Positions 35,556-43,282 of a stretch of DNA of 64,000 bases are shown piece after piece; within the stretch, counting starts at the first letter, position 1; every line of letters starts with the position of its first letter. The position numbers were made by a program, and so were the translations under genes. Under the pieces are notes generated by a model. The model searched no databases, was not told where the DNA came from, and saw only the letters and a program-made list of their open reading frames with translations. Origin of the DNA: DASRRB01 sp036732755 (GTDB lineage Bacteria > Planctomycetota > B15-G4 > SIAN01); assembly GCA_036732755.1 (NCBI GenBank), contig DAINBU010000002.1, positions 50,148 through 114,147 of the forward strand, in the 5' to 3' direction.

Positions 35556-35873
35556 TCACGACGGCGAGACGATCTCGGGTCCGAGTTCAACTCCGCAGCG
35601 ATGCAACAGACGGTTCACGCCGACGTCGTGCATGTACGAGTCGAGGGCCCACGCGCCGAGGATGAAGAGCCCGATCGAAATGCTGCTGATCGACCACTCG
35701 CTCCTCCAGGACTGGTACACGGCGAACGCGAACAACAGCAGCGGCCTCGACCGGCTCGACGGTCGAGTCCACGTGAGACGGTTCACCGCCCACTTCTCGA
35801 GCCGGGAGAGGTCCGAGTAGCTCACCCCTTCGATTCCCGTCGGCTCCGTGGAAGCGACGCCGAGTGGTTCCAT
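35556..35873 (-). CDS. Small membrane protein, unknown
   Basis: 105-residue reading frame with one or two hydrophobic segments at about 44-80 (SRPLLLFAFAVYQSWRSEW, SISIGLFILGAWALD) and a C-terminal VNRLLHRCGVELG tail. Base composition is lower in GC than the flanking genes. A GGAG-like site precedes the ATG. An internal GTG start before SYSDLSRLEKW is possible. No family recognised. From 35389 to 35555 I see only a single-helix frame that continues antisense through the peptidase gene. From 35874 to 36140 no gene is supported. Confidence 0.45.
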   Translation of the reverse strand: MEPLGVASTEPTGIEGVSYSDLSRLEKWAVNRLTWTRPSSRSRPLLLFAFAVYQSWRSEWSISSISIGLFILGAWALDSYMHDVGVNRLLHRCGVELGPEIVSPS

Positions 35874-36140
35874 TCGACGAGTCTCCGAACCGGCTACTTG
35901 TCCGGTTTCACGCGCATCGTCGTCCCATTCTCGGTCTTGCAGCGAGCGCCCTCGCCTTGCGGCGCGCGATCCTCGGCGGACTCGTCACGCTGCCTGGACG
36001 ATGGCTCGACATCGCCTTCGGATCCTCGCTTCGGCCCCTCGGGACGCTCGATCGTCCGCATCCTTGAACGCCGCCGACCCCGCTCGATTGGTCACGAAAA
36101 CCGGCGCGGGGCCCTCGCGCGCGACGAACTCGCTGCGAGC

Positions 36141-36322
36141 TCAGCTTCCTGGGCGACGCTGGACGGGGGGCAGTCGACGCGCGCCATGGATCAGTCTCAG
36201 GATGAAAACCCTCGTCGGCGCGACCTGGTAGACGAGTCGGAAGTTGCCGACGACGATCTCGCGAATGTCTTCCGCTCGAGGTCCGCGGCGGCGATCTCCG
36301 TCCAGGCTACTTCCCGAGCCAT
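36141..36322 (-). pseudogene. ParE/RelE-type toxin gene with internal deletion and frameshift
   Basis: The frame begins with an ATG at 36322 inside the antitoxin end (16-base overlap) and reads MAREVAWTEIAAADLER, a typical ParE/RelE start. At about 36270-36280 it loses phase. In another frame the text resumes as EDIREIVVGNFRLVYQV, then VFILRLIHGARRLP and a stop at 36141-36143, which is the conserved C-terminal part of the same toxin family. Roughly 40 central codons, including the middle strands, are missing. The product cannot be a working toxin. The intact antitoxin lies directly upstream. Confidence 0.75.
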
Positions 36323-36495
36323 CGCGCCATCCGCGATTCCATCTCCTGCTGAGAGACGGTCTTTCCCGCCTTCAGGTCTTCGAGTCCGCGGTCGACGGTC
36401 TGCCTCACGTAGATGCGGTACTGGATCTCTTCCAGCGTCGCGTCGTCGGACACCTGATCCAGGATCTCTCGGACCTCTTCTTTGGCGGACTTCAT
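36307..36495 (-). CDS. Antitoxin of a broken ParDE/RelBE-type module
   Basis: 62-residue helical protein starting at the ATG at 36495, six bases after GGAG; earlier in-frame starts lie at 36507 (ATG) and 36510 (TTG). It contains VREILDQVSDDATLEEIQYR, then VRQTVDRGLEDLKAGKTVSQ and EMESRMARWLGK. This pattern is common in small antitoxins encoded just before RelE/ParE toxins. Its end overlaps the remains of such a toxin by 16 bases. It lacks a clear DNA-binding domain. It may persist because it neutralises a related toxin elsewhere, or simply as a relic. Confidence 0.65.
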   Translation of the reverse strand: MKSAKEEVREILDQVSDDATLEEIQYRIYVRQTVDRGLEDLKAGKTVSQQEMESRMARWLGK

Positions 36496-36799
36496 GCGCC
36501 GCTCCATCAAGTGGGAGCAGTCTAGCCCCGGCGAGCGATCCTGGTCAGATCGCGATCACCCCCCGCGCCGCGGGCGCGCGCAGGCTCTCCTTCAACCAGC
36601 GGAAGATCCTCACGGAACGGCTCCGTCCGGACGCCGATCCGGACCCGCTTGAAGTTCCGCACGCAGCGAGTCGACGCGATGTTCACCCTCGGACGGATCG
36701 GAATCGGTTCCACGTCACGCGAAAGGCAGGAAGAGCCGGCTCGCCTCGGTCGGCAGCTCGATACGGAGAATCCGATCATCCTCCGCTACCGACCTGCCA
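36496..36799. other. Gene-free stretch in the lower-GC patch
   Basis: These 304 bases contain only arginine- and cysteine-rich frames on either strand without family character. TAGACT (minus strand, just upstream of the antitoxin) could be a -10 element. No repeat ends, tRNA or hairpin of note were found. Confidence 0.5.
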
Positions 36800-37135
36800 C
36801 TACTTCTGCCTCTTGAAGTAGCAGTCGAAATTGCGATCCGTCGTCGTCTGGTTTCCGTGAGCCGTTCCGACGACTTGGATGCTGGATCCCTCGAGAGGGT
36901 CGTGCTTCGGTTGTATCGAGATCAACTCCCAGCCGTCGTCGCCGAAACGATTCAATTGAATGACGGATTGTTCGATAGCGCTTTCCGTGCCCAGGAGTTC
37001 GACGGCGGTCATCTTCACGTACTTGTATTCCCACTTTGCGTGCTGGCCCGACGCATTGCGTGGTCCGATCGACCACGCGACGAGGGCAAGTCCAAGTACC
37101 ACTGCCGTCGCCATCTTGACCGACTTCCCGATCAT
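36800..37135 (-). CDS. Exported DUF4177-like protein
   Basis: 111 residues: signal peptide about 1-30 (ATAVVLGLALVAWSI, cleavage near ASG), then a single small domain. It opens with WEYKYVKMTAVELLG, has QLNRFGDDGWELISIQP in the middle and ends CYFKRQK. This order of WEY, GWEL and FKR strands is characteristic of DUF4177-like domains, a small fold of unknown role often exported. Base composition is noticeably lower in GC than the flanking regions, suggesting acquisition. An ATG seven codons later (MATAVV) is an alternative start. Stand-alone. Confidence 0.7.
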   Translation of the reverse strand: MIGKSVKMATAVVLGLALVAWSIGPRNASGQHAKWEYKYVKMTAVELLGTESAIEQSVIQLNRFGDDGWELISIQPKHDPLEGSSIQVVGTAHGNQTTTDRNFDCYFKRQK

Positions 37136-37304
37136 CGACTCGTCCTCCTTGGATCGATGCGACCTCAGTTTGTCGAACAGGAAGCGTGGCGTACCGCGCC
37201 CGGTGAGTGGAATGCCGCCGATGCTTCCGATTCGTCACGAGAATCCGCGCCGAGAACGCCGCGCCGCCGCTCACCGCGTCCATCGGCGCCGCTTCGGCGG
37301 GCTG

Positions 37305-38003
37305 CTACGCGACCGCGCCGAAGATCCGACCGGCGACGGCCGTCACCCCCATGGCGACCGCGCCCCAGAAGCCGACGCGCACGGCGCCTCGCAGCGCGGA
37401 CGCTCCACCGAGCCGGGCCGCGACTCCGCCGAGGACGAACAGCAACGCCAGACTCGCTCCGATGACTCCAAATGTGAGGGTTCGATCCGGCAGGATCACG
37501 GCGAGGAGCACGGGCGGCGCCGCGCCGGCGGCGAAGCAGGCCGCGGACGCCACGGCGGCCTGGATGGGACGCGCCTGTGTCGTCTCCTGGATCCCGAGTT
37601 CGTCCCAGGCGTGGGCCCCGAGAGCATCCTTCGCCATGAGCTGATCCGCGACCTGGACCGCGAGGTCGCGACTGAGGCCGCGCGCGACGTAGATTCCCGC
37701 GAGCTCGTTCCGTTCAGCTTCCGGCGCGGCTGCGAGTTCGCCTCGTTCCCGCTTCAGATCGGCCCGCTCGGTGTCGGCCTGAGAACTGACCGACACATAT
37801 TCGCCCGCGGCCATCGAGAGCGCGCCGCCCACGAGGCCCGCGACGGCGGCGAGCAGGACCGCGGTCCGGCTCGGTTCCGCGGACGCCACGCCGACGACCA
37901 GGCTGCTGGTCGAGATGAGGCCGTCGTTCGCGCCGAGCACGGCGGCCCGCAGCCAGCCGATCCGGTCGCCGCGGTGCGTCTCTCGGTCCGCATGCCCGCT
38001 CAC
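37305..38003 (-). CDS. VIT1/CCC1-family metal (Fe/Mn) transporter
   Basis: 232 residues with five membrane segments. Signatures are LRAAVLGANDGLISTSSLVV, LVGGALSMAAGEYVSVSSQ, and an amphipathic loop with ERNELAGIYVARGLS and DALGAHAWDELGI that in VIT1 forms the cytoplasmic metal-binding domain. Three C-terminal helices follow (AACFAAGAAPPVLLAVI and after). Members carry Fe(II) or Mn(II) out of the cytoplasm or into compartments. The start is a GTG overlapping the stop of the amidohydrolase gene (GTGA). A longer frame from 38240 is antisense-like and rejected. Selectivity cannot be read. Confidence 0.88.
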   Translation of the reverse strand: MSGHADRETHRGDRIGWLRAAVLGANDGLISTSSLVVGVASAEPSRTAVLLAAVAGLVGGALSMAAGEYVSVSSQADTERADLKRERGELAAAPEAERNELAGIYVARGLSRDLAVQVADQLMAKDALGAHAWDELGIQETTQARPIQAAVASAACFAAGAAPPVLLAVILPDRTLTFGVIGASLALLFVLGGVAARLGGASALRGAVRVGFWGAVAMGVTAVAGRIFGAVA

Positions 38004-39673
38004 CGCTTCCACCCCCGCCACCCCGGCCCGCGCACCACCTGCCCCGGCTTCTTCCCCGTGTGCTCGCCGTCCTTCAGGACCTGCACGCCGTTCACGAAGA
38101 CGTCGTGCACGCCGGTCGAATACTGGTGCGAGTTCTCGTAGGTCGCGTGGTCGGCGATGGTCGCGGGGTCGAAGACGACGACGTCGGCGAAGAAGCCCGC
38201 CTTCAACCGGCCGCGCTCGCGCAACTTGAGGTTCTCGCACGGGAATGACGTCAGGCGGCGGATGACCTCGGCGAGCGGCGCGAGCTTCTCGTCACGCACG
38301 TACTGACCGAGCAGCTTCGCGACGTTGCCGTAGGCGCGCGGGTGGGTGTTGCTCTTCACGAAGTTGGATTCGGGGGCCATCGAGGCGGCGTCGCAGCCGA
38401 AGGCCATCCAGGGGAGCTTCAGCTCGCGTCGGACGTTGTCCTCCGACATCAGGAAGTAGATCACGTCGACGCGCGTGCCGTCCTCGACGACGAGGTCCAT
38501 GATCGTCTCTTCGGGCGACTTGCCGCGCTGCTTCGCGATCTCGGCGAGCGACTTGCCGGTCAGGGGCTTGAGCGCGTCGCTCTTGAAGCCGGAACACAAC
38601 ACGCGGTCGGCGCCGCCCGCGGCGAGGTAGAGGCTCTCCCACTCGTTGGTGGGCGTCACCATCTCCTTCGCGACGCGCGCGCGCACGTCGGGCACGCGCA
38701 GGCGCGCCGACCACGCCTTGTACCCGCCCTCCTGAACCCACGGCGGCATCGCGGCGTCGAAGCCGGTCGCGCCCGCCGTGTAGAGGTACATGTTGGCGGT
38801 GACGTCGAGCCCGGCCTTGCGCGCGGCCTCGACCTTCGCGATGGCCGCGTCGACCTTCTTCCAGTTCTGGGTGCCGGCCGCCTTGAAGTGGTAGATCTCG
38901 GCGCCGATCTTCGCTCGACGCGCGATCTCGAGCAGCTCGTCGATCGCCTCGAGCCAGGTGTTGCCTTCGCTGCGCAGGTGCGAGATGTAGCGCCCGCCGT
39001 AGGGCGCCGCGGCCTGGCAGAGCGCGATGAGCTCGTCGGTCTTCGCGTAGAAGCCGGGCGCGTAGATGAGCGCCGACCCGACGCCGAGCGCCCCCTCCTC
39101 CATCGCGGCGCGCACGAGCTGCTGCATGCGCGCGAGTTCGTCGCCGCTCGGCGCGCGGTTGGCCGACTCGAGCTCGTGGACGCGCACCGTCGTCGCCCCC
39201 ACGAACGACGCGACGTTGCACGCGACGCCGCGCTTCACGAGCAGGTCGAGGTACTCGCCGAGCGTCATCCACTCGATCGGGTACCGGATGTCTCCCTGCT
39301 GCTCGACACGGTCTCTCTTCATGGAGTCCGTGAGCGGCCCCATCGACTCGCCTTCGCCCATCACCTCGAGCGTGACGCCTTGCCGCAGCCCGCCCTGCGA
39401 GCGCCCGTCCTCGATCAGCGCGTCGGTCGACCACGAGAGCATGTTCACGAAGCCCGGCGCGACCGCGAGCCCCTTGGCGTCGACGACCTGCGCCGCCTCG
39501 GGCCGCGGCTCGCCGTCGCGCAGGACGGCGACGATCCGCTCGCCCCGGATCGCGACCGCGCCGTCGAACGGCTCGCCGCCGCCGCCGTCGTAGACGCGCG
39601 CGTGGTCGATCAGGAGGTCGACGGGATCCGAGGCGACGGCGAGGATGAGCGGGAAGACGAGCGATGCGAGCAC
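38000..39673 (-). CDS. D-aminoacylase-like amidohydrolase lacking the first HxH motif
   Basis: 557 residues. I start at the GTG at 39673, six bases after GAGGAG, which gives a signal peptide (LASLVFPLILAVAS). The fold is that of N-acyl-D-amino-acid deacylases: VYDGGGGEPFDGAVAIRGER, VDAKGLAVAPGFVNM, RYISHLRSEG, EIYHFKAAG and a C-terminal LKAGFFADVVVFDPA. The usual PGF-D-HTH metal motif is replaced by PGFVNMLSWSTD, and the GNCG motif by MGEGESMG, so one metal site is lost or rebuilt. I recall similar NMLSW variants in other bacteria. Overlaps the metal transporter gene by GTGA. Confidence 0.8.
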   Translation of the reverse strand: MLASLVFPLILAVASDPVDLLIDHARVYDGGGGEPFDGAVAIRGERIVAVLRDGEPRPEAAQVVDAKGLAVAPGFVNMLSWSTDALIEDGRSQGGLRQGVTLEVMGEGESMGPLTDSMKRDRVEQQGDIRYPIEWMTLGEYLDLLVKRGVACNVASFVGATTVRVHELESANRAPSGDELARMQQLVRAAMEEGALGVGSALIYAPGFYAKTDELIALCQAAAPYGGRYISHLRSEGNTWLEAIDELLEIARRAKIGAEIYHFKAAGTQNWKKVDAAIAKVEAARKAGLDVTANMYLYTAGATGFDAAMPPWVQEGGYKAWSARLRVPDVRARVAKEMVTPTNEWESLYLAAGGADRVLCSGFKSDALKPLTGKSLAEIAKQRGKSPEETIMDLVVEDGTRVDVIYFLMSEDNVRRELKLPWMAFGCDAASMAPESNFVKSNTHPRAYGNVAKLLGQYVRDEKLAPLAEVIRRLTSFPCENLKLRERGRLKAGFFADVVVFDPATIADHATYENSHQYSTGVHDVFVNGVQVLKDGEHTGKKPGQVVRGPGWRGWKR

Positions 39674-39790
39674 GCGCGGCTCCTCGGGAGGCAAGGACGG
39701 ATCGGGGGCGCGCGCGTCGTAACGGGACGCACGGGCGCGGTCAAGGAAGAGCGAACGCGCGGACGCGCGGTCAACGCGGTCCGCGCTGCG

Positions 39791-41479
39791 TCACTGCCCG
39801 ATCGTGAGCTCGAGCCCGTCCGTGAACGACAGCCCGTGCGCCGCGCCGGCGTCGAACTCGACGGCCTGCACGAAGACGTCCGTGCCCGCCCACACGAAGT
39901 CGGTCGGAATCGTCGCGGGGAACGCGCTGCCGCTCGGCCCGATCACGACCGGCTGGATCCAGAGGAACGAGACGAGCAGGTGGCCGCCGAAGTGCGTCGG
40001 CAGGTCGGTCGACTGGAAGCCGCAGAAGAGCCAGCCGGCGGCGGTCGCGCCCGACGAGCTGGTCACGTCGAGCGTGATGTAGGCGCCGAAGCGCGGCAGC
40101 TTGCGCAGCGAGAGCGTCGGCGCGCCGAACGTGCCGGGGAACCCGCTGCCGTAGTTCGACCACGACGCGCGCTCGTAGGTCTCGTGCACGAAGGCGTCGC
40201 CGAAGCCGTTCTGGTCGGGCACGACCAGGTCGGAGGAGTCGCTGTCGAAGCCGCAGAAGAGGCCGTTGGCGGAGAGCGAGTGCGCGACCCCGCCGAGCTT
40301 CGCCTGCTGCCCCGCCGAGTCGACGCTGACGCGCAGCGTCTCGCCCGTCGACGAGACGCGCACGAAGGCGTCGGTCCCGCCGTTGGTGTCGCCCGCGACG
40401 AGGTCGGTCGCGTCGCTGGAGAAGGCGACGATGCCGCCGCCGGCCGAGAGCACCGCGCCGAAGCTGTCGCCGTTCGCCTCGGCGCCCGTCGAGTCGACGC
40501 TCACGCGCACCTGCACGCCCGCGCCCCGGCTGAGGACGAAGACGTCGGAGCAGCCGTTCTTGTCGTCCTTCACGAGGTTGGTGGCGACGCTCTCGAACGC
40601 GACGAAGCTCGCGTCGGCCGAGACGTACGGATGCGTGCTGTCGCCGTCGCCCACGACGCCGCCGATCTCCTTGCTCAGCAGCACGGTGGTGCCGGCCGAG
40701 CGGTCGCGCAGGTAGACGTCGGGGCGGGTGTTCTGCGTGTCGGCGGCGTCGAGGTTGGTCGCGACGCTGTCGAACGCGACGAATGCGCCGTCGGACGAGA
40801 GCGAAGGGTGGAAGCTGCCGTGGTTGGCGCCGACGCCGCCCGAGTCGACGCTGACCCGCTCGGTCGTGCCGTTCTGGAGGTCGCGCACGAAGACGTCGCT
40901 CGCGCCGTTCCCGTCGCCGGCGACGAGGTTGGTGGCGTCGCTCTGGAACGCGACGAAGCGGCCGTCGGAGGAGATCGCCGGCGCGTCGCTGTCGCTGTTC
41001 GCCTGGAGGCCCGCCGAGTCGACGCTGACGCGCTTCGTGTTCCCGCTGCGGCGGTCGTGGAGGAAGACGTCGGTCTTGTTGTTGGAGTCGAACGCGACGA
41101 GGTTCGCCGCCGAGCTGACGAAGACGACGAAGCGGCCGTCGGCCGAGATGCACTGCGACGAGTGCAGCGCGCTCGCGCCCCCGCCCTCGACGCCGGACGA
41201 GTCGACGCTGACGCGCTCCGTCGTGCCCGCGTCCGGATCACGGACGAAGACGTCGCTCACGCCGTTCCCGTCCTTCGGAACGAGGTTGGTCGCGTCGCTC
41301 GAGAAGACGACGAGCTTGCCCCTCGGCGAGAGCACCGTCTCCCGGCTCGCGCCGTCGCCCTCGCCGTCCGACGAGTCGAGGCTGGCGCGGTGCGTGGTCT
41401 GGGCCGACGCGTAACCGCCAATGCAGGAGGCGCCGACCGTGAAGACGAAGGCGCACGAGGAGCGGAGCGAATGCAACAC
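39791..41479 (-). CDS. Secreted TolB/PD40-like repeat protein with C-terminal module
   Basis: 562 residues. The GTG at 41479 gives a signal peptide (FVFTVGASCIGGYASA). Seven to eight repeats of about 57 residues follow, each with SVDSxG, then (A/P)xxSxDGRFVAF, SDATNLVxGD and NGxxDVFVRD (for example ISADGRFVVFVSSAANLV, ISSDGRFVAFQSDATNLVAG). This is a PD40/TolB-like propeller. The last 110 residues are a beta-rich module with IPTDFVWAGTDVFVQAV, shared with other secreted proteins of the window. Extracellular or surface-bound. Ligand unknown. It follows the SDR gene by 131 bases on the same strand. Confidence 0.75.
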   Translation of the reverse strand: MLHSLRSSCAFVFTVGASCIGGYASAQTTHRASLDSSDGEGDGASRETVLSPRGKLVVFSSDATNLVPKDGNGVSDVFVRDPDAGTTERVSVDSSGVEGGGASALHSSQCISADGRFVVFVSSAANLVAFDSNNKTDVFLHDRRSGNTKRVSVDSAGLQANSDSDAPAISSDGRFVAFQSDATNLVAGDGNGASDVFVRDLQNGTTERVSVDSGGVGANHGSFHPSLSSDGAFVAFDSVATNLDAADTQNTRPDVYLRDRSAGTTVLLSKEIGGVVGDGDSTHPYVSADASFVAFESVATNLVKDDKNGCSDVFVLSRGAGVQVRVSVDSTGAEANGDSFGAVLSAGGGIVAFSSDATDLVAGDTNGGTDAFVRVSSTGETLRVSVDSAGQQAKLGGVAHSLSANGLFCGFDSDSSDLVVPDQNGFGDAFVHETYERASWSNYGSGFPGTFGAPTLSLRKLPRFGAYITLDVTSSSGATAAGWLFCGFQSTDLPTHFGGHLLVSFLWIQPVVIGPSGSAFPATIPTDFVWAGTDVFVQAVEFDAGAAHGLSFTDGLELTIGQ

Positions 41480-41610
41480 GATGTGGACTCCCGGCTGGGT
41501 CCGCGCATTCCCCTTGCGCGGACATTCACGCACGAATGGGCCGCGGATTAACCGGCCGGTGCCAGACGCGCAATGGATCGTCCCGGATCGGGCGACTCGT
41601 CGACGGGGGA

Positions 41611-42444
41611 TCAGGCCGGAGGCGGCCGCGTCGCCGGGCCGCCCGTGCTGCCGTAACGCTTGCGGGTGTTCGACGCGAGGATCCAGTTCACGAGGAACGG
41701 CGCGAGCGTGTTCACGAGGACCAGCACCTTGCCGGCGAGGGTGAGGACGACACGGTCGCGGCGGCGCGCGGCGGCGTCGACGATGCGGCGCGCGGCGGTC
41801 TCGGCCGACATGACGAAGCGTTTGCGGTAGCTGCGCGGATGGTCGCCGATCATCACGCGGTGGTCGCCGAAGCCGGTCGCGGTCAGTCCGGGCTCGACGT
41901 GCAGGACGTGGACGTCGAAGCGCGCCACCTCGGCGCGCAGCGATTCGCTGAACGCGGCCAGCGCCGACTTCGTCATGCAGTAGGCGCCGAGCACCGGCAC
42001 GGCCCGCCGCCCGATCACCGAGCCGACGTTGATCACCTGGCCGCCGACGCGCTGCAGGTGCGGCAGCGCGAACTGCGCGGCTTGGACCGGCGCGAAGACG
42101 TTCACCTTGAAGATGCGTTCGAGCTCGACCTGCGGCAGCTGGTCCAGGAACGAGCTCACGCCGTAGCCGGCGTTGTTGACCAGGACGTCGAGGCGCCCGA
42201 ATTCCTTCACGGTCAGGTCGACCATGCGCGCGAGCTCCTCGCGCAGTTCGACGTCGGTCTCGATCACCAGCGCCTTCGCGCCGAGCGCGCCGATCTCCCG
42301 CGCGACCTCCACGAGCTTGTCCTGCGAGCGCGCCGCGACGACGACGTGCGCGCGGGCGCGGGCGAACTCGAGCGCGAGCGCGCGCCCGATCCCCATGCTC
42401 GCGCCGGTGACGACGACGACCTTCCCCTCGAATGCGCCGGGCAT
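41611..42444 (-). CDS. Short-chain dehydrogenase/reductase
   Basis: 277 residues, classical SDR. The nucleotide motif TGASMGIG is at 13-20, NNAG in the middle, and the catalytic motif YCMTK follows the serine in VINVGSVIG. The C-terminal part has a hydrophobic segment (GKVLVLVNTLAPFLVNWILA), suggesting membrane association. The substrate is unknown; NADP preference is likely from the basic residues after the first strand (AARSQDK). Divergent from the YceH-type gene 72 bases away. Confidence 0.9.
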   Translation of the reverse strand: MPGAFEGKVVVVTGASMGIGRALALEFARARAHVVVAARSQDKLVEVAREIGALGAKALVIETDVELREELARMVDLTVKEFGRLDVLVNNAGYGVSSFLDQLPQVELERIFKVNVFAPVQAAQFALPHLQRVGGQVINVGSVIGRRAVPVLGAYCMTKSALAAFSESLRAEVARFDVHVLHVEPGLTATGFGDHRVMIGDHPRSYRKRFVMSAETAARRIVDAAARRRDRVVLTLAGKVLVLVNTLAPFLVNWILASNTRKRYGSTGGPATRPPPA

Positions 42445-42516
42445 GGCGGGAGTTCATACCGGACGGCGGCGCGTTAGAAAGGCCCGCGCTCCCCTTCCCA
42501 ATTCGCGCGCGAGAGG

Positions 42517-43230
42517 ATGCCGATGGACGCCATGCCGACCGAAGTTCCGCGCCTGCACGCCGGCGAGCGCCGCGTGCTCGGCGTCCTGATCGAGAAGGGG
42601 ATGACGACGCCCGAGTACTACCCGCTGACCGTGAACGCGCTGATCGCGGGCTGCAACCAGAAGAACAACCGCGAGCCGGTGACGGCGCTCGATGAAGATT
42701 CGGTGATGGCGGCGCTGCACGAACTCGAGGGGAAAGGCCTCGCCGCGTCGGTCATCGCGGAGACCGGCCGCGTGAATCGGTGGCGGCAGGACCTCGGGCG
42801 GAAGTTCGAGTTGAACGCCGTGCAGCTGTCGGTGATGGGAGAGCTGCTGCTGCGCGGCGCGCAGAGCGAGGGCGACCTGCGCGGCCGCGCGAGCCGGATG
42901 CGGCCGATCGAGACGCTCGAGGCGCTGTGCGAACTGCTGACGCAACTCGGCGCGAAGAAGATGGTGGTGCGACTGACGCCGGAGGGGACGGCGCGCGGCG
43001 TCCGCTGGACCCACACGCTCTGTCCGAGCGATCAACTCGACGCGCAGGTCGCGGACGAGGCGCGGGGTGACGGTGCGCCGGCGGCGACCGCGCCCACCGC
43101 GTCGACTGCGTCGGTGCGCGCCGCGCCGCGCGCCCCGCCGGCCCCCGACGTGCTCGCCCGCATCGAGCAGCTCGAGGCGAGGGTCGCGCGACTCGAAGAG
43201 GAGCTCCTCCGCTCGGGTCGCACTTCCTAG
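42517..43230 (+). CDS. YceH/DUF480-family protein
   Basis: 237 residues. Two winged-helix-like repeats of DUF480 are clear: RVLGVLIEKGMTTPEYYPLT, NALIAGCNQKNNREPV, then LSVMGELLLRGAQSEGDLRG and RASRMRPIETLEAL. The family (E. coli YceH) is a conserved protein of unknown function. A linker rich in alanine and proline leads to a C-terminal coiled coil with LARIEQLEARVARLEEELL, likely for dimerisation. Start at 42517; an ATG two codons later also fits. Cytoplasmic. Confidence 0.9.
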   Translation: MPMDAMPTEVPRLHAGERRVLGVLIEKGMTTPEYYPLTVNALIAGCNQKNNREPVTALDEDSVMAALHELEGKGLAASVIAETGRVNRWRQDLGRKFELNAVQLSVMGELLLRGAQSEGDLRGRASRMRPIETLEALCELLTQLGAKKMVVRLTPEGTARGVRWTHTLCPSDQLDAQVADEARGDGAPAATAPTASTASVRAAPRAPPAPDVLARIEQLEARVARLEEELLRSGRTS

Positions 43231-43282
43231 AAACGTGCTACTCATTCGGGGTCGTCCCGGGTCGCGGGAGAAGGAGTGCCCC

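Noticed and set aside
36522..36779. 85-codon minus-strand frame in the low-GC patch
   Set aside because: Arginine- and cysteine-rich without family, ribosome site or conserved character; looks like a chance frame.
38004..38240. Longer start for the VIT-type transporter at 38240
   Set aside because: The extra text is antisense to the amidohydrolase and arginine-rich. The GTG at 38003 overlaps the amidohydrolase stop and gives the family's normal N-terminus.
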